Assembly (NCBI GenBank): GCA_051884915.1 | Contig: JBJEWF010000070.1 | Span: forward strand, 1 to 52,694 | DNA: 52,694 nt | Direction: 5' to 3' | Source: RUG572 sp051884915 | Lineage (GTDB): Bacteria > Verrucomicrobiota > Kiritimatiellia > RFP12 > UBA1067 | Shown: piece by piece, positions 40,692 to 49,941 of the stretch | Layout of the letters: every line of letters begins with the position of its first letter | Position numbering within the stretch: the stretch's first letter is position 1 | Notes under the pieces: generated by a model | What the model saw: the letters and a program-made list of their open reading frames with translations, nothing else | Database searches by the model: none | Told to the model about the DNA's origin: nothing | Program-made: the position numbers and the translations under genes

Positions 40692-42143
40692 CTAGCCGAC
40701 CCGCACCACGTCGAAGCTCGCGCGAACCGACGCCCGCGCCGCGGCGAGGTCCCTGAATTCGCCGCCGGCGATGAACTGGACGATCAGATTGCCGATCGCC
40801 GTGCCCTCCGTCGGGCCGGCGAAGACCTCCAGGCCCGTGGCCGCGGCGGTCAGCTGGTTCAGATAGCCGTCCTTGGAGCCGCCACCGACGATGTTGACGG
40901 ACGTGTAGGTCTTGCCCGTCAGCGCGGCGAGGCGCCGGATGGCGTCCGCGTAGCACGCCGCGAGCGACTGGTAGACGCACTGCATCAGCTCGCCCACCGT
41001 CGTCGGCTTCACGGTCGCCGCCGCCAGCACTTCGGCGATCATCGAATCGGGCGCGAGGAAGCGGGCGTCGTTGGCGTCGACCCTGCCGGCGAAGGCGGAC
41101 GCCGCCTTCGCCGCCGTCTCCAGGTCGTTGAAGGAGTAGCGCCGGCCGGCGACGTGGTCGGCGAGCGTCCACGTGGCGGTCTTCGCCTTGCCCTCGACGT
41201 AGTCCACGCCGTTGAGCTCGCGGCGGATGCTCTGGATCATCCAGAGGCCCATGATGTTCTTCAGATAGCGGAACCGGTACCAGGCGCCGCCCTCGTTCGT
41301 GAAGTTCGCGGCCCGCGACTCCGGCGTCGTGATCGGCCCGTCGTTTTCGACGCCGAGAAGGGACCACGTGCCCGAAGAGATGTAGACCGCCCGGTCGTCG
41401 CGCGCCGGCACGGCCAGGAACGCCGAGCCCGTGTCGTGCGTCGCGGGGAGCACGACTTCGGCGTCGAAGCCGACGGCCGCCTGGACGGCGGACGTCAGAC
41501 GGCCGAGCGACGTGCCCGGCATTTCGAGCTTGCCGAAGATCCGGCGCGGCAGGCCCAGCCGGTCGATCAGATCGAAGTCCCAGGTCTTCGCCCGGGCGTC
41601 GAGGAGGTTCGTCGACGAGGCGTTCGTGTACTCGTTGGCGAGTTTGCCCGTCAGAACGAAGTTGAGGTAGTCGGGCACCATCAGGAGGCGCGCGGCGCGC
41701 GCGAGCTGTTCGGGATGCTCGCGCTTCAGCGCCATCAGCTGGTAGATCGTGTTGAACGGCTGCTTCTGGATGCCCGTGCGGGCGTAGACGTCCGCCGGCG
41801 GCAGGATGGCGTCCACGACTTCGTCCATCCCCTTCGTGCGCCCGTCGCGGTAGGCCACCATGTCGGAGCAGGGCAGCAGATCGTCCGCAAGGAGGATGAA
41901 GTCGACGGCCCACGTGTCAATGCCGATCGTCGCCGGAATCTTGCCCAGATCCCGGCACGCGGCGATGCCCTGCAGCACCGAACGCGCGAGCGCCTGGTGG
42001 TCCCAGCAGTCGTGCCCGTCCTTGCGGACCTGCGAGTTGTCGAACCGGAAGACCTCTTCGAGAACCATCTTTCCGTTTTCGACGTGCGCCAGGATGTGAC
42101 GGCCCGACGAGGCCCCGATGTCGATCGCGAGGTAGTATTTCAT
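40692..42143 (-). CDS. rhaB: Rhamnulokinase
   Basis: 483 residues, FGGY carbohydrate kinase that phosphorylates L-rhamnulose to L-rhamnulose 1-phosphate. The N-terminal phosphate loop is LAIDIGASSGRHILAHVENGKMVLEEVFRF; GIDTWAVDF, RDGRT and GIQKQPFNTIYQL follow, the last two being specific to rhamnulokinases. LPATHDTGSAF, YISSGTWSLLGVE and VNIVGGGSKDGYLNQLTA complete the FGGY signature regions. The start at 42143 follows the rhaT stop by 13 nt. Product removal needs an aldolase (RhaD) not found here. Confidence 0.95.
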   Translation of the reverse strand: MKYYLAIDIGASSGRHILAHVENGKMVLEEVFRFDNSQVRKDGHDCWDHQALARSVLQGIAACRDLGKIPATIGIDTWAVDFILLADDLLPCSDMVAYRDGRTKGMDEVVDAILPPADVYARTGIQKQPFNTIYQLMALKREHPEQLARAARLLMVPDYLNFVLTGKLANEYTNASSTNLLDARAKTWDFDLIDRLGLPRRIFGKLEMPGTSLGRLTSAVQAAVGFDAEVVLPATHDTGSAFLAVPARDDRAVYISSGTWSLLGVENDGPITTPESRAANFTNEGGAWYRFRYLKNIMGLWMIQSIRRELNGVDYVEGKAKTATWTLADHVAGRRYSFNDLETAAKAASAFAGRVDANDARFLAPDSMIAEVLAAATVKPTTVGELMQCVYQSLAACYADAIRRLAALTGKTYTSVNIVGGGSKDGYLNQLTAAATGLEVFAGPTEGTAIGNLIVQFIAGGEFRDLAAARASVRASFDVVRVG

Positions 42144-42156
42144 AAGTCCGCCGTTC

Positions 42157-43197
42157 CTATTTGGAGCCGTAGCTGATGATGCAGAAGGAGACGAGCAGGA
42201 CGAGGATGCCGCACGCAAGGCAGCTCTTCGTCCGGACGCCCGTGCCCTTCCATTCGCCCATGAAAAGGCCCAGCACCGACGAGAAGAAGATCGAACTGCC
42301 CATCACGACGGCGAAGCCGATGTACTTGAGTTCGCCCATCTGCGGTTCGCCGATTTTCTGGCAGGCGAACTGGCAGGCCCAGATGACGCCGGCCAGCGAC
42401 GCCCAGAACGGCGCGGCCGTCCCGACCATCCGGCCGTAGTCCGGGAACGTGCCGTTGCGCAGGTTCTGCCAGAGGCACCAGGCCGCGTTCACGGCGAATC
42501 CGCCCCACAGCACGACCACCAGCACCGGCATGCCGCACCAGGCGGCCGGCGTGCCGGCCGCCCGCGCCGCCGCCTCCAGCGTCGCGCCGCTCTGCAGGCC
42601 AAAGTTCATGCCGGCCGACGCGATGCCCGAGAAGAGCGCGACCAGCATGCCCTTCCTGAAGTCGAATTCGGCGACGGCCGCCTTCTTCTGCTCGTCGGAA
42701 AGCTCGCCTTCCTTGAACTTGCCGGCAAGGCCGACGAACGCGATGCCAAGCAGGGAGCCGATCACGCCGCCGAGCACGATCCGGGCCCCCGCCGTCGCGA
42801 CCAGCGCGTCCGCATGGCCCGTCACGAGCGGCGGGATCAGCGTCCCCGTCGCCGAACAGAGGCCACAGCCGATGGCCAGCCCCAGCCCGATGCCGAGATA
42901 GCGGATCATCAGCCCCCAGGTCAATCCGCCCAGCCCCCACAGCGCGCCGAAACCGGCGCACTGCGCCAGGACCTTCGGATCGGCCGCGCCAATGACCTTG
43001 AACGCGGCCGGACAGGTCGCCAGGGCCAGGAGGAACGGGAACGCCAGCAGGCCGCTCACCGCATAGCACAGCCAGTAGCTCTCGTACGCCACGCCCCTGA
43101 TCTTGCGGAACGGCACGGCGAACACGGCGCCCGCCAGACCGCCAAGGGCGAAAATCAGCGATCCGGCCATCGGATTCGCGGAAACGGCATCAGTCAT
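42157..43197 (-). CDS. rhaT: L-rhamnose-proton symporter
   Basis: 346 residues, about ten membrane helices, same length as E. coli RhaT (344). Characteristic: the N-terminal GSLIFALGGLAGAVFAVPFRKIRGVAYESYW, LWGLGGLTWGLMIRYLGIGLGLAIGCGLCSATGTLIPP, and the C-terminal GEWKGTGVRTKSCLACGILVLL. It is between thiM and rhaB with 13-14 nt gaps, so coexpression is certain if the promoter upstream of thiM is used. Confidence 0.93.
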   Translation of the reverse strand: MTDAVSANPMAGSLIFALGGLAGAVFAVPFRKIRGVAYESYWLCYAVSGLLAFPFLLALATCPAAFKVIGAADPKVLAQCAGFGALWGLGGLTWGLMIRYLGIGLGLAIGCGLCSATGTLIPPLVTGHADALVATAGARIVLGGVIGSLLGIAFVGLAGKFKEGELSDEQKKAAVAEFDFRKGMLVALFSGIASAGMNFGLQSGATLEAAARAAGTPAAWCGMPVLVVVLWGGFAVNAAWCLWQNLRNGTFPDYGRMVGTAAPFWASLAGVIWACQFACQKIGEPQMGELKYIGFAVVMGSSIFFSSVLGLFMGEWKGTGVRTKSCLACGILVLLVSFCIISYGSK

Positions 43198-43211
43198 CGG
43201 TCAGCCCCCTT

Positions 43212-44117
43212 TCAGGCAATCTTGACATGGCCCATCTTCAGGATGTCGCCCGGCGCGATCGCGGCCAGCGCGTCCAGATAGGCGACGTGGAACGAGCCGG
43301 GCGCCGTCGTCTTCTTCGCGGCCAGCTCGCCGGCGATCTTCGACACGAGCGAGGCGGCGAGGGCGGATTCCCAGCGCGCCTGGGCCCCCAGCGTGCCGAG
43401 AAAGGCCGTCGCGAGGGCGCCCTGCACGCTGCCCGTGCCCGCGACCCGCGCCATCAGCGGCGAACCGTTCTCAATGCCCACGACGGGCGCGCCCTCGGCG
43501 GCGACGTAATCCACCGCGCCGGACAGGACGACCGCCGCGCGGGTCACCCCGGCCAGCCGGATCGCGAGCGGCGTGACCTCCTTGCTCGTCAGCGTCGACT
43601 CCATGCCGCGGATCGTGGCCTGCTCGTTGCCGCCCAGGAAGGCGATCTCGGACGCGTTGCCGCGGATGATCGCCGGGAACCGGCGCATCAGCTCCTTGGC
43701 GACGAACGTCCGCAGCGGCAGCATCCCCACGCCGGCGGGGTCGAGCACCCACGGACGGCCCCCCAGGTTGGACTGCGACACCGCGGCGCGCATGGCGTCG
43801 CTCTGCGGCTTCGTCACCGTCCCGAGATTGACGAGCAGGCTGTCCGCGATCTTCGCGAACTGCGACACCTCGCCCACGTCCTCGACCATCGCCGGCGACG
43901 CGCCCAGCGCCAGCAGCGCATTGGCCGTGAAATTCGACGCGCCCAGATTGGTCATGCAGTGGATCAGCGGCTTCTTCGCCCGCAACTCGTCGAGCGCGGC
44001 GGCCGCCGTCGCCAGAATGCCCCGGGCCGAAACGCCCGTTCGCATCTCGGGCGCCTTTTTCTTGCGGATGACGATCTCGTCCGCCGCATCCATCGCGTCA
44101 ATGTTGTCTGTCGCCAT
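43212..44117 (-). CDS. thiM: Hydroxyethylthiazole kinase (ThiM family)
   Basis: 301 residues, ribokinase-like fold; salvages the thiazole half of thiamine by phosphorylation. Conserved: PLIHCMTNLGASNFTANALLALGASPAMVED, LLVNLGTV, WVLDPAGVGMLPLRTFVAKEL, IIRGNASEIAFLGG and the catalytic end VAGTGSVQGALATAFLGT. The N-terminus is about 35 residues longer than usual (family about 265) with the lysine-rich IRKKKAPEM. The ATG at 44117 has an SD (AAGGAA); one at 44159 has none. It is the first gene of the thiM-rhaT-rhaB-menA unit. Given the company, a sugar-related substrate is a possible alternative. Confidence 0.85.
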   Translation of the reverse strand: MATDNIDAMDAADEIVIRKKKAPEMRTGVSARGILATAAAALDELRAKKPLIHCMTNLGASNFTANALLALGASPAMVEDVGEVSQFAKIADSLLVNLGTVTKPQSDAMRAAVSQSNLGGRPWVLDPAGVGMLPLRTFVAKELMRRFPAIIRGNASEIAFLGGNEQATIRGMESTLTSKEVTPLAIRLAGVTRAAVVLSGAVDYVAAEGAPVVGIENGSPLMARVAGTGSVQGALATAFLGTLGAQARWESALAASLVSKIAGELAAKKTTAPGSFHVAYLDALAAIAPGDILKMGHVKIA

Positions 44118-44179
44118 AACAGGTTCCTTTCGCCGTTCCGGCCGGAGGCCTTCGTTCACGCACCCCGCCGACGGTTGCC

Positions 44180-44208
44180 ATCATACGAAATCGCCGGCCG
44201 CCGTTCAA
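44180..44208 (-). promoter_or_regulatory. Sigma-70-type promoter before thiM-rhaT-rhaB
   Basis: Minus strand: TTGAAC (44208-44203), 17-nt spacer, TATGAT (44185-44180). Leader 62 nt to ATG 44117. Both hexamers are close to consensus with ideal spacing, the best complete promoter in the window. Confidence 0.65.
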
Positions 44209-44220
44209 ATGAAATATGCG

Positions 44221-45966
44221 TCATTTCCTCGCCGCCCTCCCGGCGCGTTCCTTCACGAGCGCGCGCAGACGCGCCAGGCCGAGGCCGACGAGGACGACCG
44301 CCAGCAGGAGAAGGACGGCGGCGCCGATCGCCGTCACGCCGCCTTCGGCGAATCCCCCGCGCGACCACTTGCCCAGATTGCCGAGGAAGAGCTGGCACAC
44401 GGCCGTGCCGCTCGTGACCAGCATGAACACCATCGGGAGGAAGGCGATCCAGAAATTCCGGCGGCTCTTGAAGAGCCAGAGCGCGGCCGTAAGCAGCGTG
44501 AGCGACGCCAGCATCTGGTTGGCGGACGCGAACATCGTCCACAGGTTCTTCGCCATCTTCGGGTTCCCCACCAGCAGCACGAGCCCCAGCGCCACGACGA
44601 CCGCCGTCGCCACGTACATGTTCCGCATCGCGCCGGCGAAGCCCGGCGCCGTCCCGCGGGGCGCGGTCGCCGTCCGCCCGGCGGCATCGGCCGTCGACCA
44701 CAGTTCCTGCCAGCAGAAACGCGCCAGCCGCGTGCACGCGTCGACGCTCGTCATCAGGAAGGCCGCCACGGCGAGCATCATGAAAGTCTCCGCGCCCGCC
44801 TGGGGGATGCCCAGCCTGCCGCAGAAGCCGGCCAGGCCGCCCGCGAAGAGCTGCACGGGGTTCACGTTCGCCGCGCCGAGCTTTTCCATCAGCTGCCCGT
44901 TCGGCATCCAGGCGACGGCGACGAGCGCCATCAGCGCCACGACGCCCTCCAGGAGCATGCAGCCGTAGCCGACCGGACGGATGTGCGCTTCGCTGTCCAG
45001 CTGCTTGGACGTCGTGCCGCTCGCCACCAGCGCGTGGAACCCGGAGCAGGCGCCGCAGGCGACCGTCACGAAGAGCAGCGGGAAGAGCGTCTGCGGCCCC
45101 TTGGCGGCATTCGCCACCACGAAGCCGGAGAAGGCGTTGATGTTCACCGCCGGCATCGCGAAGACGATGCCCGCCAGGCCAAGGGCCAGCATGGCGTAGA
45201 GGAGATAGGCGTTCAGGTAGTCGCGCGGCTGGAGGAGCAGCCACACGGGCAGCGTCGACGCGACGAAGCAGTAGACCAGCAGCACGACGATCCAGACGTT
45301 GCGCGCCGCCAGCGCCGTCAGGCCGAAGAGCCGCGTCAGGTCGCACGGAATCAGGCACCCCGCCCAGACGATGGCGAAGAGCAGCGGCACGAAGACGAGA
45401 CTCGCGACGGAAACCTTCCACTTCAGGCGGTACACGCACAGCCCGAAGAACGCCGCCTCGAAGATGCCGAGCAGGGACGAGGTGGCGACTTCGGGATGGG
45501 CCACGAACGACTCGGCCACGAGGCGCGTGAATTCCGCCATCACGAGAATCAGCGTGGCGAAGCAGAAGAGCAGGAAGATCATCTTGCCGGAGCGGCCCAG
45601 CACCGACTCGATGATCGTGCCGATCGACTTGCCCTGGTGGCGGGCCGACAGGAAGAGCGCGACCATGTCGTGCATGGCGCCCACGAACACGCACCCCAGG
45701 AGGATCCACGCCATCACGGCCGCCCAGCCGAACTGGGAGGCGAGCACGGGACCGACGATCGGACCGGCGCCGGCGATCGCGGCGAAATGGTGGCCGAACA
45801 GAACCGTCGGATGGGCCGGCACGTAGTCGACGCCGTCGCCCATCGTATGGGCCGGCGTCGGCACCTTCGGGTCGACGCCCAGCACGCGGGCCAGGAACTT
45901 CGAGTAGAACAGATACCCCAGCAGCAGAAACGCGCCGCCGCCCAGCAGCAGAACAATGCCGTTCAT
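44221..45966 (-). CDS. cstA: CstA/BtsT-family peptide or pyruvate transporter
   Basis: 581 residues, about 15-16 membrane helices. Family signature at the N-terminus: VPAHPTVLFGHHFAAIAGAGPIVGPVLASQFGW; later GAMHDMVALFLSARHQGKSIG, VACGACSGFHALVASGTTSKQLDSE and FASANQMLASLTLL. E. coli CstA is about 700 residues, so this is the shorter BtsT-like form with a reduced C-terminus. Substrates known in the family are peptides and pyruvate. ATG 45966 is favoured over 45972 because a GGGGG run is then at normal distance. It follows purN by 13 nt. Confidence 0.92.
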   Translation of the reverse strand: MNGIVLLLGGGAFLLLGYLFYSKFLARVLGVDPKVPTPAHTMGDGVDYVPAHPTVLFGHHFAAIAGAGPIVGPVLASQFGWAAVMAWILLGCVFVGAMHDMVALFLSARHQGKSIGTIIESVLGRSGKMIFLLFCFATLILVMAEFTRLVAESFVAHPEVATSSLLGIFEAAFFGLCVYRLKWKVSVASLVFVPLLFAIVWAGCLIPCDLTRLFGLTALAARNVWIVVLLVYCFVASTLPVWLLLQPRDYLNAYLLYAMLALGLAGIVFAMPAVNINAFSGFVVANAAKGPQTLFPLLFVTVACGACSGFHALVASGTTSKQLDSEAHIRPVGYGCMLLEGVVALMALVAVAWMPNGQLMEKLGAANVNPVQLFAGGLAGFCGRLGIPQAGAETFMMLAVAAFLMTSVDACTRLARFCWQELWSTADAAGRTATAPRGTAPGFAGAMRNMYVATAVVVALGLVLLVGNPKMAKNLWTMFASANQMLASLTLLTAALWLFKSRRNFWIAFLPMVFMLVTSGTAVCQLFLGNLGKWSRGGFAEGGVTAIGAAVLLLLAVVLVGLGLARLRALVKERAGRAARK

Positions 45967-45979
45967 GTCCATTCCCCCG

Positions 45980-46594
45980 TCATTTGACGCGAACCCTGCG
46001 ACCCTCGACCGTCAGGCGCCCGGCGGCCAGAAGGCGGAGCGCCTCCGGAAACGCGAGGTGCTCCTGCTCCTGAATCCGGGCATGGAGCGTCTCCGGCGTG
46101 TCGTCCTCCAGCACGGGCACGCACCGCTGCACGATGATCGGCCCGGAATCCGTGCCCGCGTCGACGAAGTGGACCGTCACGCCCGCGACCTTGCAGCCGT
46201 AGTCGAGCGCCTGCGTCCAGGAATGGACGCCCGGGAACGCCGGCAGCAGCGCCGGATGGACGTTCAGCACGCGCTGGGGGAACGCCGCCAGCAACTTGGC
46301 CTTGACGATGCGCATGAAGCCCGCGAGCACGACCGTGTCGCAGCCGGCGTCCGTCAGCAGCCGGATGCAGCGCTCCTCGGCCGGCCCCTCCAGCTTGGTC
46401 TTCCAGGGCGCGCAATCCAGATGCTGCGCGGGGATCCCGTGCCGCTTGGCGCGTTCGAGGATCTTCGCGTCCGGCACGTCCGCCAGCACGAGCCGGATCT
46501 CCGCATCAAGCCCGCCCGTCTCGATCGCGTCCACGATCGCCTGCATGTTCGAGCCGGAACCCGAACCCAAAACGCCCAATTTGAGTGTCGCCAT
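45980..46594 (-). CDS. purN: Phosphoribosylglycinamide formyltransferase
   Basis: 204 residues; transfers formyl from 10-formyl-THF to GAR in purine synthesis. N-terminal LGVLGSGSGSNMQAIVDAIE, LVLADVPDAKILERA, and the catalytic block LAGFMRIVKAKLLAAFPQRVLNVHPALLPAFPG with Asn/His, then GVTVHFVDAGTDSGPIIVQRCVPVLEDDT with the Asp. SD AAGGAG stands 5 nt before the ATG. Confidence 0.96.
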   Translation of the reverse strand: MATLKLGVLGSGSGSNMQAIVDAIETGGLDAEIRLVLADVPDAKILERAKRHGIPAQHLDCAPWKTKLEGPAEERCIRLLTDAGCDTVVLAGFMRIVKAKLLAAFPQRVLNVHPALLPAFPGVHSWTQALDYGCKVAGVTVHFVDAGTDSGPIIVQRCVPVLEDDTPETLHARIQEQEHLAFPEALRLLAAGRLTVEGRRVRVK

Positions 46595-46614
46595 ACTTCT
46601 CCTTGCGTGCGGGG

Positions 46615-46643
46615 ATTATACCCTTTTCGCCGGAAGAGGGCAA
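46615..46643 (-). promoter_or_regulatory. Sigma-70-type promoter before purN
   Basis: Minus strand: TTGCCC (46643-46638), 17-nt spacer, TATAAT (46620-46615), with a 20-nt leader to the purN ATG. Confidence 0.65.
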
Positions 46644-46680
46644 GCCGCGCAACCGCCCGAACGCCGGAAATCCGCGCCCC

Positions 46681-49600
46681 TCACGGCAGACGGCCCAGCC
46701 AGATGTAGTCGATGCGGACGGTCCCCGTGACCGGCCTGCCGTCCGCCGAGAAGGACAGCTTCAGCCGCTTGGCGCCGCCCAGCGCCGGCATGGGGACCGT
46801 GTAGAGCGAATCGTCCCCGTCCCAGGCCGTGACCGCGAAGACGACGCTGTTGCGCGCCGACCATTCGGGGGCGGCGTCCGTCTGCCACCACAGGCGCATC
46901 CGCGCCGCGTTCGTGTGGTTCTGCATCCGGATCCGCACCGCATTCGCGCGCGCGGCGCTGAACTCCACGCCCACGTCGCGGTCGCACGGCGAAACCAGCG
47001 CCGCCGTGGCGCTGTCCTTCACGGCAATGACGAAGTAGTCGCCGCACACGAGCCGCACGGGGAAGGACTCCGTATCCCAGAACGCGTCCCGGTTGCGGAT
47101 CAGCCGGTACTCCGTGCCCGGGTCCGCCACCTCCCAGCCCTGCGCATCCAGATTCCGGGCGAAGTCCCAGGCCTTGAACGTGCGCGCGCCCGCGGGCAGG
47201 ACGTGCACGGCCGTGTGCGCCGCGCGCCACAGCGTTCCGTTGTCGGCCACGACGTTGACGCGGTAGTCGCCCACGCCCGGGAAGAACGCCTGCGTGCGGG
47301 CCGAGCCGGCGGCGGCGAACGTCACCCCCGGCGGCCCTTCGATCTGCTCCCAGGAGACCCGCGCCGCCGCGTCGCCGATCCGGGCCGAAAGCGCCGCCTG
47401 CGGACGGTCCGTCCACACTTCCCCGCAGACCGCGACGGCCGGCGGGTCGGCATACGGGAAGGCCGCGTCCAGATCCTCGCTGAAATCGAAGGCCCGGTTC
47501 GCCGCGAGCGTCCAGTCGTTGGAGGACGGCGACTCGTTCACGTAGAACGGCACGCCCGGCACCAGCACGTAGCCGTTCCCCTCGATGCGGCCGTTCGAGC
47601 AGCAGACCTCGCGGGACGTGCCCGGAGAGCCCCACACCTGGATTTCCGCCGGACCGTTCTTGAACGCCCAGTTGTTGCGGTCGAACTTGCAGCCCCGGAT
47701 CTGCACGTTCCGCGTCTGCGGGCACCGCAGCCCCAGCACCTCGATCGCCGCGCCCGCGTTGTTGCGGAACGTGCAGGCCTCGACCAGGCAGTTCTCCCCC
47801 TGCGCTTCGAAGTCGATGCCGCCCTGGTCGGGCGAGCCGGAATCCGGCTGGTTGAGGAAATGGCAGCCGCGGACGATCCAGCCGTCGTTCCCCGCCAGCA
47901 TGACGCCCATCGTGCCGGCCGCCGCATGCCAGCCGGAGGCGTCGAAGACGCAGTCCGTCATCCACGACCGACTGGCGCAGTTGTAGGGGTGCGGCGAGGT
48001 GTTGTGGGCGTAGTTGTCGTGGCAGAACATGCGGGTCACGAACGTGTCCGTCCCGTTGATGCCGAATCCGCTCGAACACTGGTACGTCTCGCAGTCGCGC
48101 ATGACGACATGCCGGGGGTGCCCGAGCGTCACGGCGATGCCGTACGAACGCGCGCCGCCCGCCGGGCCCGGTTCGTCCCACCATTCGGGAATGCCGTGCG
48201 AATTGAACCGGTACATGCCCTCGATGTGGTGGGCCAGGCAGCGCTCGACGAGCACGTGTCCGCTCGCGGGCGAGACGCACCCCACCGTCAGGCCGGAGCC
48301 GGCGTTGCAGAAGATCAGATCGCGGATGGCCAGATACGCCGCGTCCGCGATGTACGCGCACCGCTCGTTGAGCTGGCGGTTGCGCCGGATCTGCGGGCGC
48401 ATGCCCTCCCCGTAGGCGCCGATTTCGGCCCAGTTGTCCGCCGCTCCCGCCGCCTTCACGGACAGTTCCTCGTTGAACGCGCAGCCGCGCTTCAGCAGCA
48501 GGCGCTCGCCCGGCCCCAGCGTCAGGCCGGCCGCATTGCGAAACGTCTTCCACGCCGTTTGCGGCGTCAGGCCGTCATGGCCGTCATGGCCCGCGTCCGC
48601 ATCGACGTGAAAGGTCCTTGCGGGACGAAGCGGCGGACGCCAGGCCCCGGCCGAGTAGTCCGGGATCTTCGCCGGCATGAAGACGATGCGCTTGTCGGCC
48701 CGGCAGAAAGGCGCCGGCGCGCGCGCGTCCCCTTGCCGGCCGCCGGCCGGCGGCGCCTGGCAGACCTCGAACTCCAGAAACGCGAAACCGTTCGTCCCGG
48801 CATCGACCGTCCATTCCAGCGGCACGTCCCGCCCCTCGGCCAGATCGGGGATGTCCAGCGTCTGCGGCACCACGCTCACGTCCCCGCGCGCACGCGCCCT
48901 CACCGTGCAGGCCCCCGCGCCCGCTCCGATGTTGCGCAGCGAACCCACGAGCCGCGCGGGCGTCCCGACGGTCGGCATCAGCTCGCGCGTGCGGAACGGG
49001 CCGAAGAAGGCGACGGCCGTCTTCTCGTTGCGGATGCAGACGTCCGAAACGTCGACCACGCCCTTCGTCCCCAGCCTGAGGACCGAATCCGTCGCCTGGC
49101 ACCGTCCCCTGCGCCGCCTCGGCTCGACCGGCTCGCCATCGACGGCCAGCCGGCTTTCGCGCCCCGTCCAGCCGCCCGCCAGACGGTAGACGCGATTCGT
49201 CTCCACCGGCAGGACGAACGACGTGCGCGGCTCCCACTGGCCGTCCAGGAAGAGGAACAGATTGAAGGCCCCCGGCCCCTCCGCCTGCCGGTCATAGCGC
49301 AGCCAGTACTCGCGGTCCTTGTGGAGAATCGTCGTTTCGCCCTGCGGCGGCCGGCGGAAAACCGCGTCGCAGGCGATCCGGAAACCGGGACGGATCGACC
49401 AATCGCCGCCGGCGGAAACCTCGGGTCCCTCCACCTTCAGGTCGCAGATCGTCCCCTGCAGGGGACCGTACGTGCGGGCGGCCAGCCGCGGATAGACCTT
49501 GTGCGCCGCCGCGCGCGGCCGGCGCGCGCGCTGCCCGTTGACGGCCAGCCAGACATTCGTGCCGTCCCACCCGGCGGCAACGTCGTACCACGCGCCGACT

Positions 49601-49941
49601 TCCGGCCGGACGGGCACGGACACGCGCGGTTCGGGCGATCCGTCGACGTTCGCGAAGAAACTGAACTTCACGCCCTCCTTCGGACCGTCCACGCGCAGAA
49701 TATACGCGCCCGGCTCGTCCGCCCCGCCCCGACTGACGAGCGTCATCTGCCCCTTCGCCTCCGGCGACGCGTCGAACTGGACGCGGCAGGAAAGTTTCAG
49801 CCCCGGCCGCAGGTCGTCCCGCGGATCGTCCGCCTCGACGGCAACCGGCCGCTTCTCCGTCAAATGGACACGGGACGGCGAAGCGCCCGCCAGGCAACTC
49901 GCCATGGCGCACATCCCGGCAATCAAAACCGCTTTTTCCAT
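46681..49941 (-). CDS. Large secreted protein with two LamG-like domains and a right-handed parallel beta-helix
   Basis: 1086 residues with signal peptide MEKAVLIAGMCAMASCLAGA. Two concanavalin/LamG-like domains are visible: about 45-170 (LKLSCRVQFDAS ... WYDVAAGWDGTNVWLAVNG) and about 185-305 (the parallel pattern VYRLAGGWTGRESRLAVDGEPV). A beta-helix region from about 450 to 800 opens with a TFHVDADAGHDGHDGLTPQTAWKTF-type start and has repeated turns such as GHVLVERCLAHHIEGMYR, HVVMRDCETYQCSSGF, WIVRGCHFLNQ, CLVEACTFRNNAGAAIEV and NVQIRGCKFDRNNWAF. The last 280 residues hold an Ig-like and a beta-sandwich module. Such helices are polysaccharide lyases or hydrolases, or adhesins; no active-site assignment is safe. 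A full promoter lies just before the ATG. Confidence 0.8.
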   Translation of the reverse strand: MEKAVLIAGMCAMASCLAGASPSRVHLTEKRPVAVEADDPRDDLRPGLKLSCRVQFDASPEAKGQMTLVSRGGADEPGAYILRVDGPKEGVKFSFFANVDGSPEPRVSVPVRPEVGAWYDVAAGWDGTNVWLAVNGQRARRPRAAAHKVYPRLAARTYGPLQGTICDLKVEGPEVSAGGDWSIRPGFRIACDAVFRRPPQGETTILHKDREYWLRYDRQAEGPGAFNLFLFLDGQWEPRTSFVLPVETNRVYRLAGGWTGRESRLAVDGEPVEPRRRRGRCQATDSVLRLGTKGVVDVSDVCIRNEKTAVAFFGPFRTRELMPTVGTPARLVGSLRNIGAGAGACTVRARARGDVSVVPQTLDIPDLAEGRDVPLEWTVDAGTNGFAFLEFEVCQAPPAGGRQGDARAPAPFCRADKRIVFMPAKIPDYSAGAWRPPLRPARTFHVDADAGHDGHDGLTPQTAWKTFRNAAGLTLGPGERLLLKRGCAFNEELSVKAAGAADNWAEIGAYGEGMRPQIRRNRQLNERCAYIADAAYLAIRDLIFCNAGSGLTVGCVSPASGHVLVERCLAHHIEGMYRFNSHGIPEWWDEPGPAGGARSYGIAVTLGHPRHVVMRDCETYQCSSGFGINGTDTFVTRMFCHDNYAHNTSPHPYNCASRSWMTDCVFDASGWHAAAGTMGVMLAGNDGWIVRGCHFLNQPDSGSPDQGGIDFEAQGENCLVEACTFRNNAGAAIEVLGLRCPQTRNVQIRGCKFDRNNWAFKNGPAEIQVWGSPGTSREVCCSNGRIEGNGYVLVPGVPFYVNESPSSNDWTLAANRAFDFSEDLDAAFPYADPPAVAVCGEVWTDRPQAALSARIGDAAARVSWEQIEGPPGVTFAAAGSARTQAFFPGVGDYRVNVVADNGTLWRAAHTAVHVLPAGARTFKAWDFARNLDAQGWEVADPGTEYRLIRNRDAFWDTESFPVRLVCGDYFVIAVKDSATAALVSPCDRDVGVEFSAARANAVRIRMQNHTNAARMRLWWQTDAAPEWSARNSVVFAVTAWDGDDSLYTVPMPALGGAKRLKLSFSADGRPVTGTVRIDYIWLGRLP

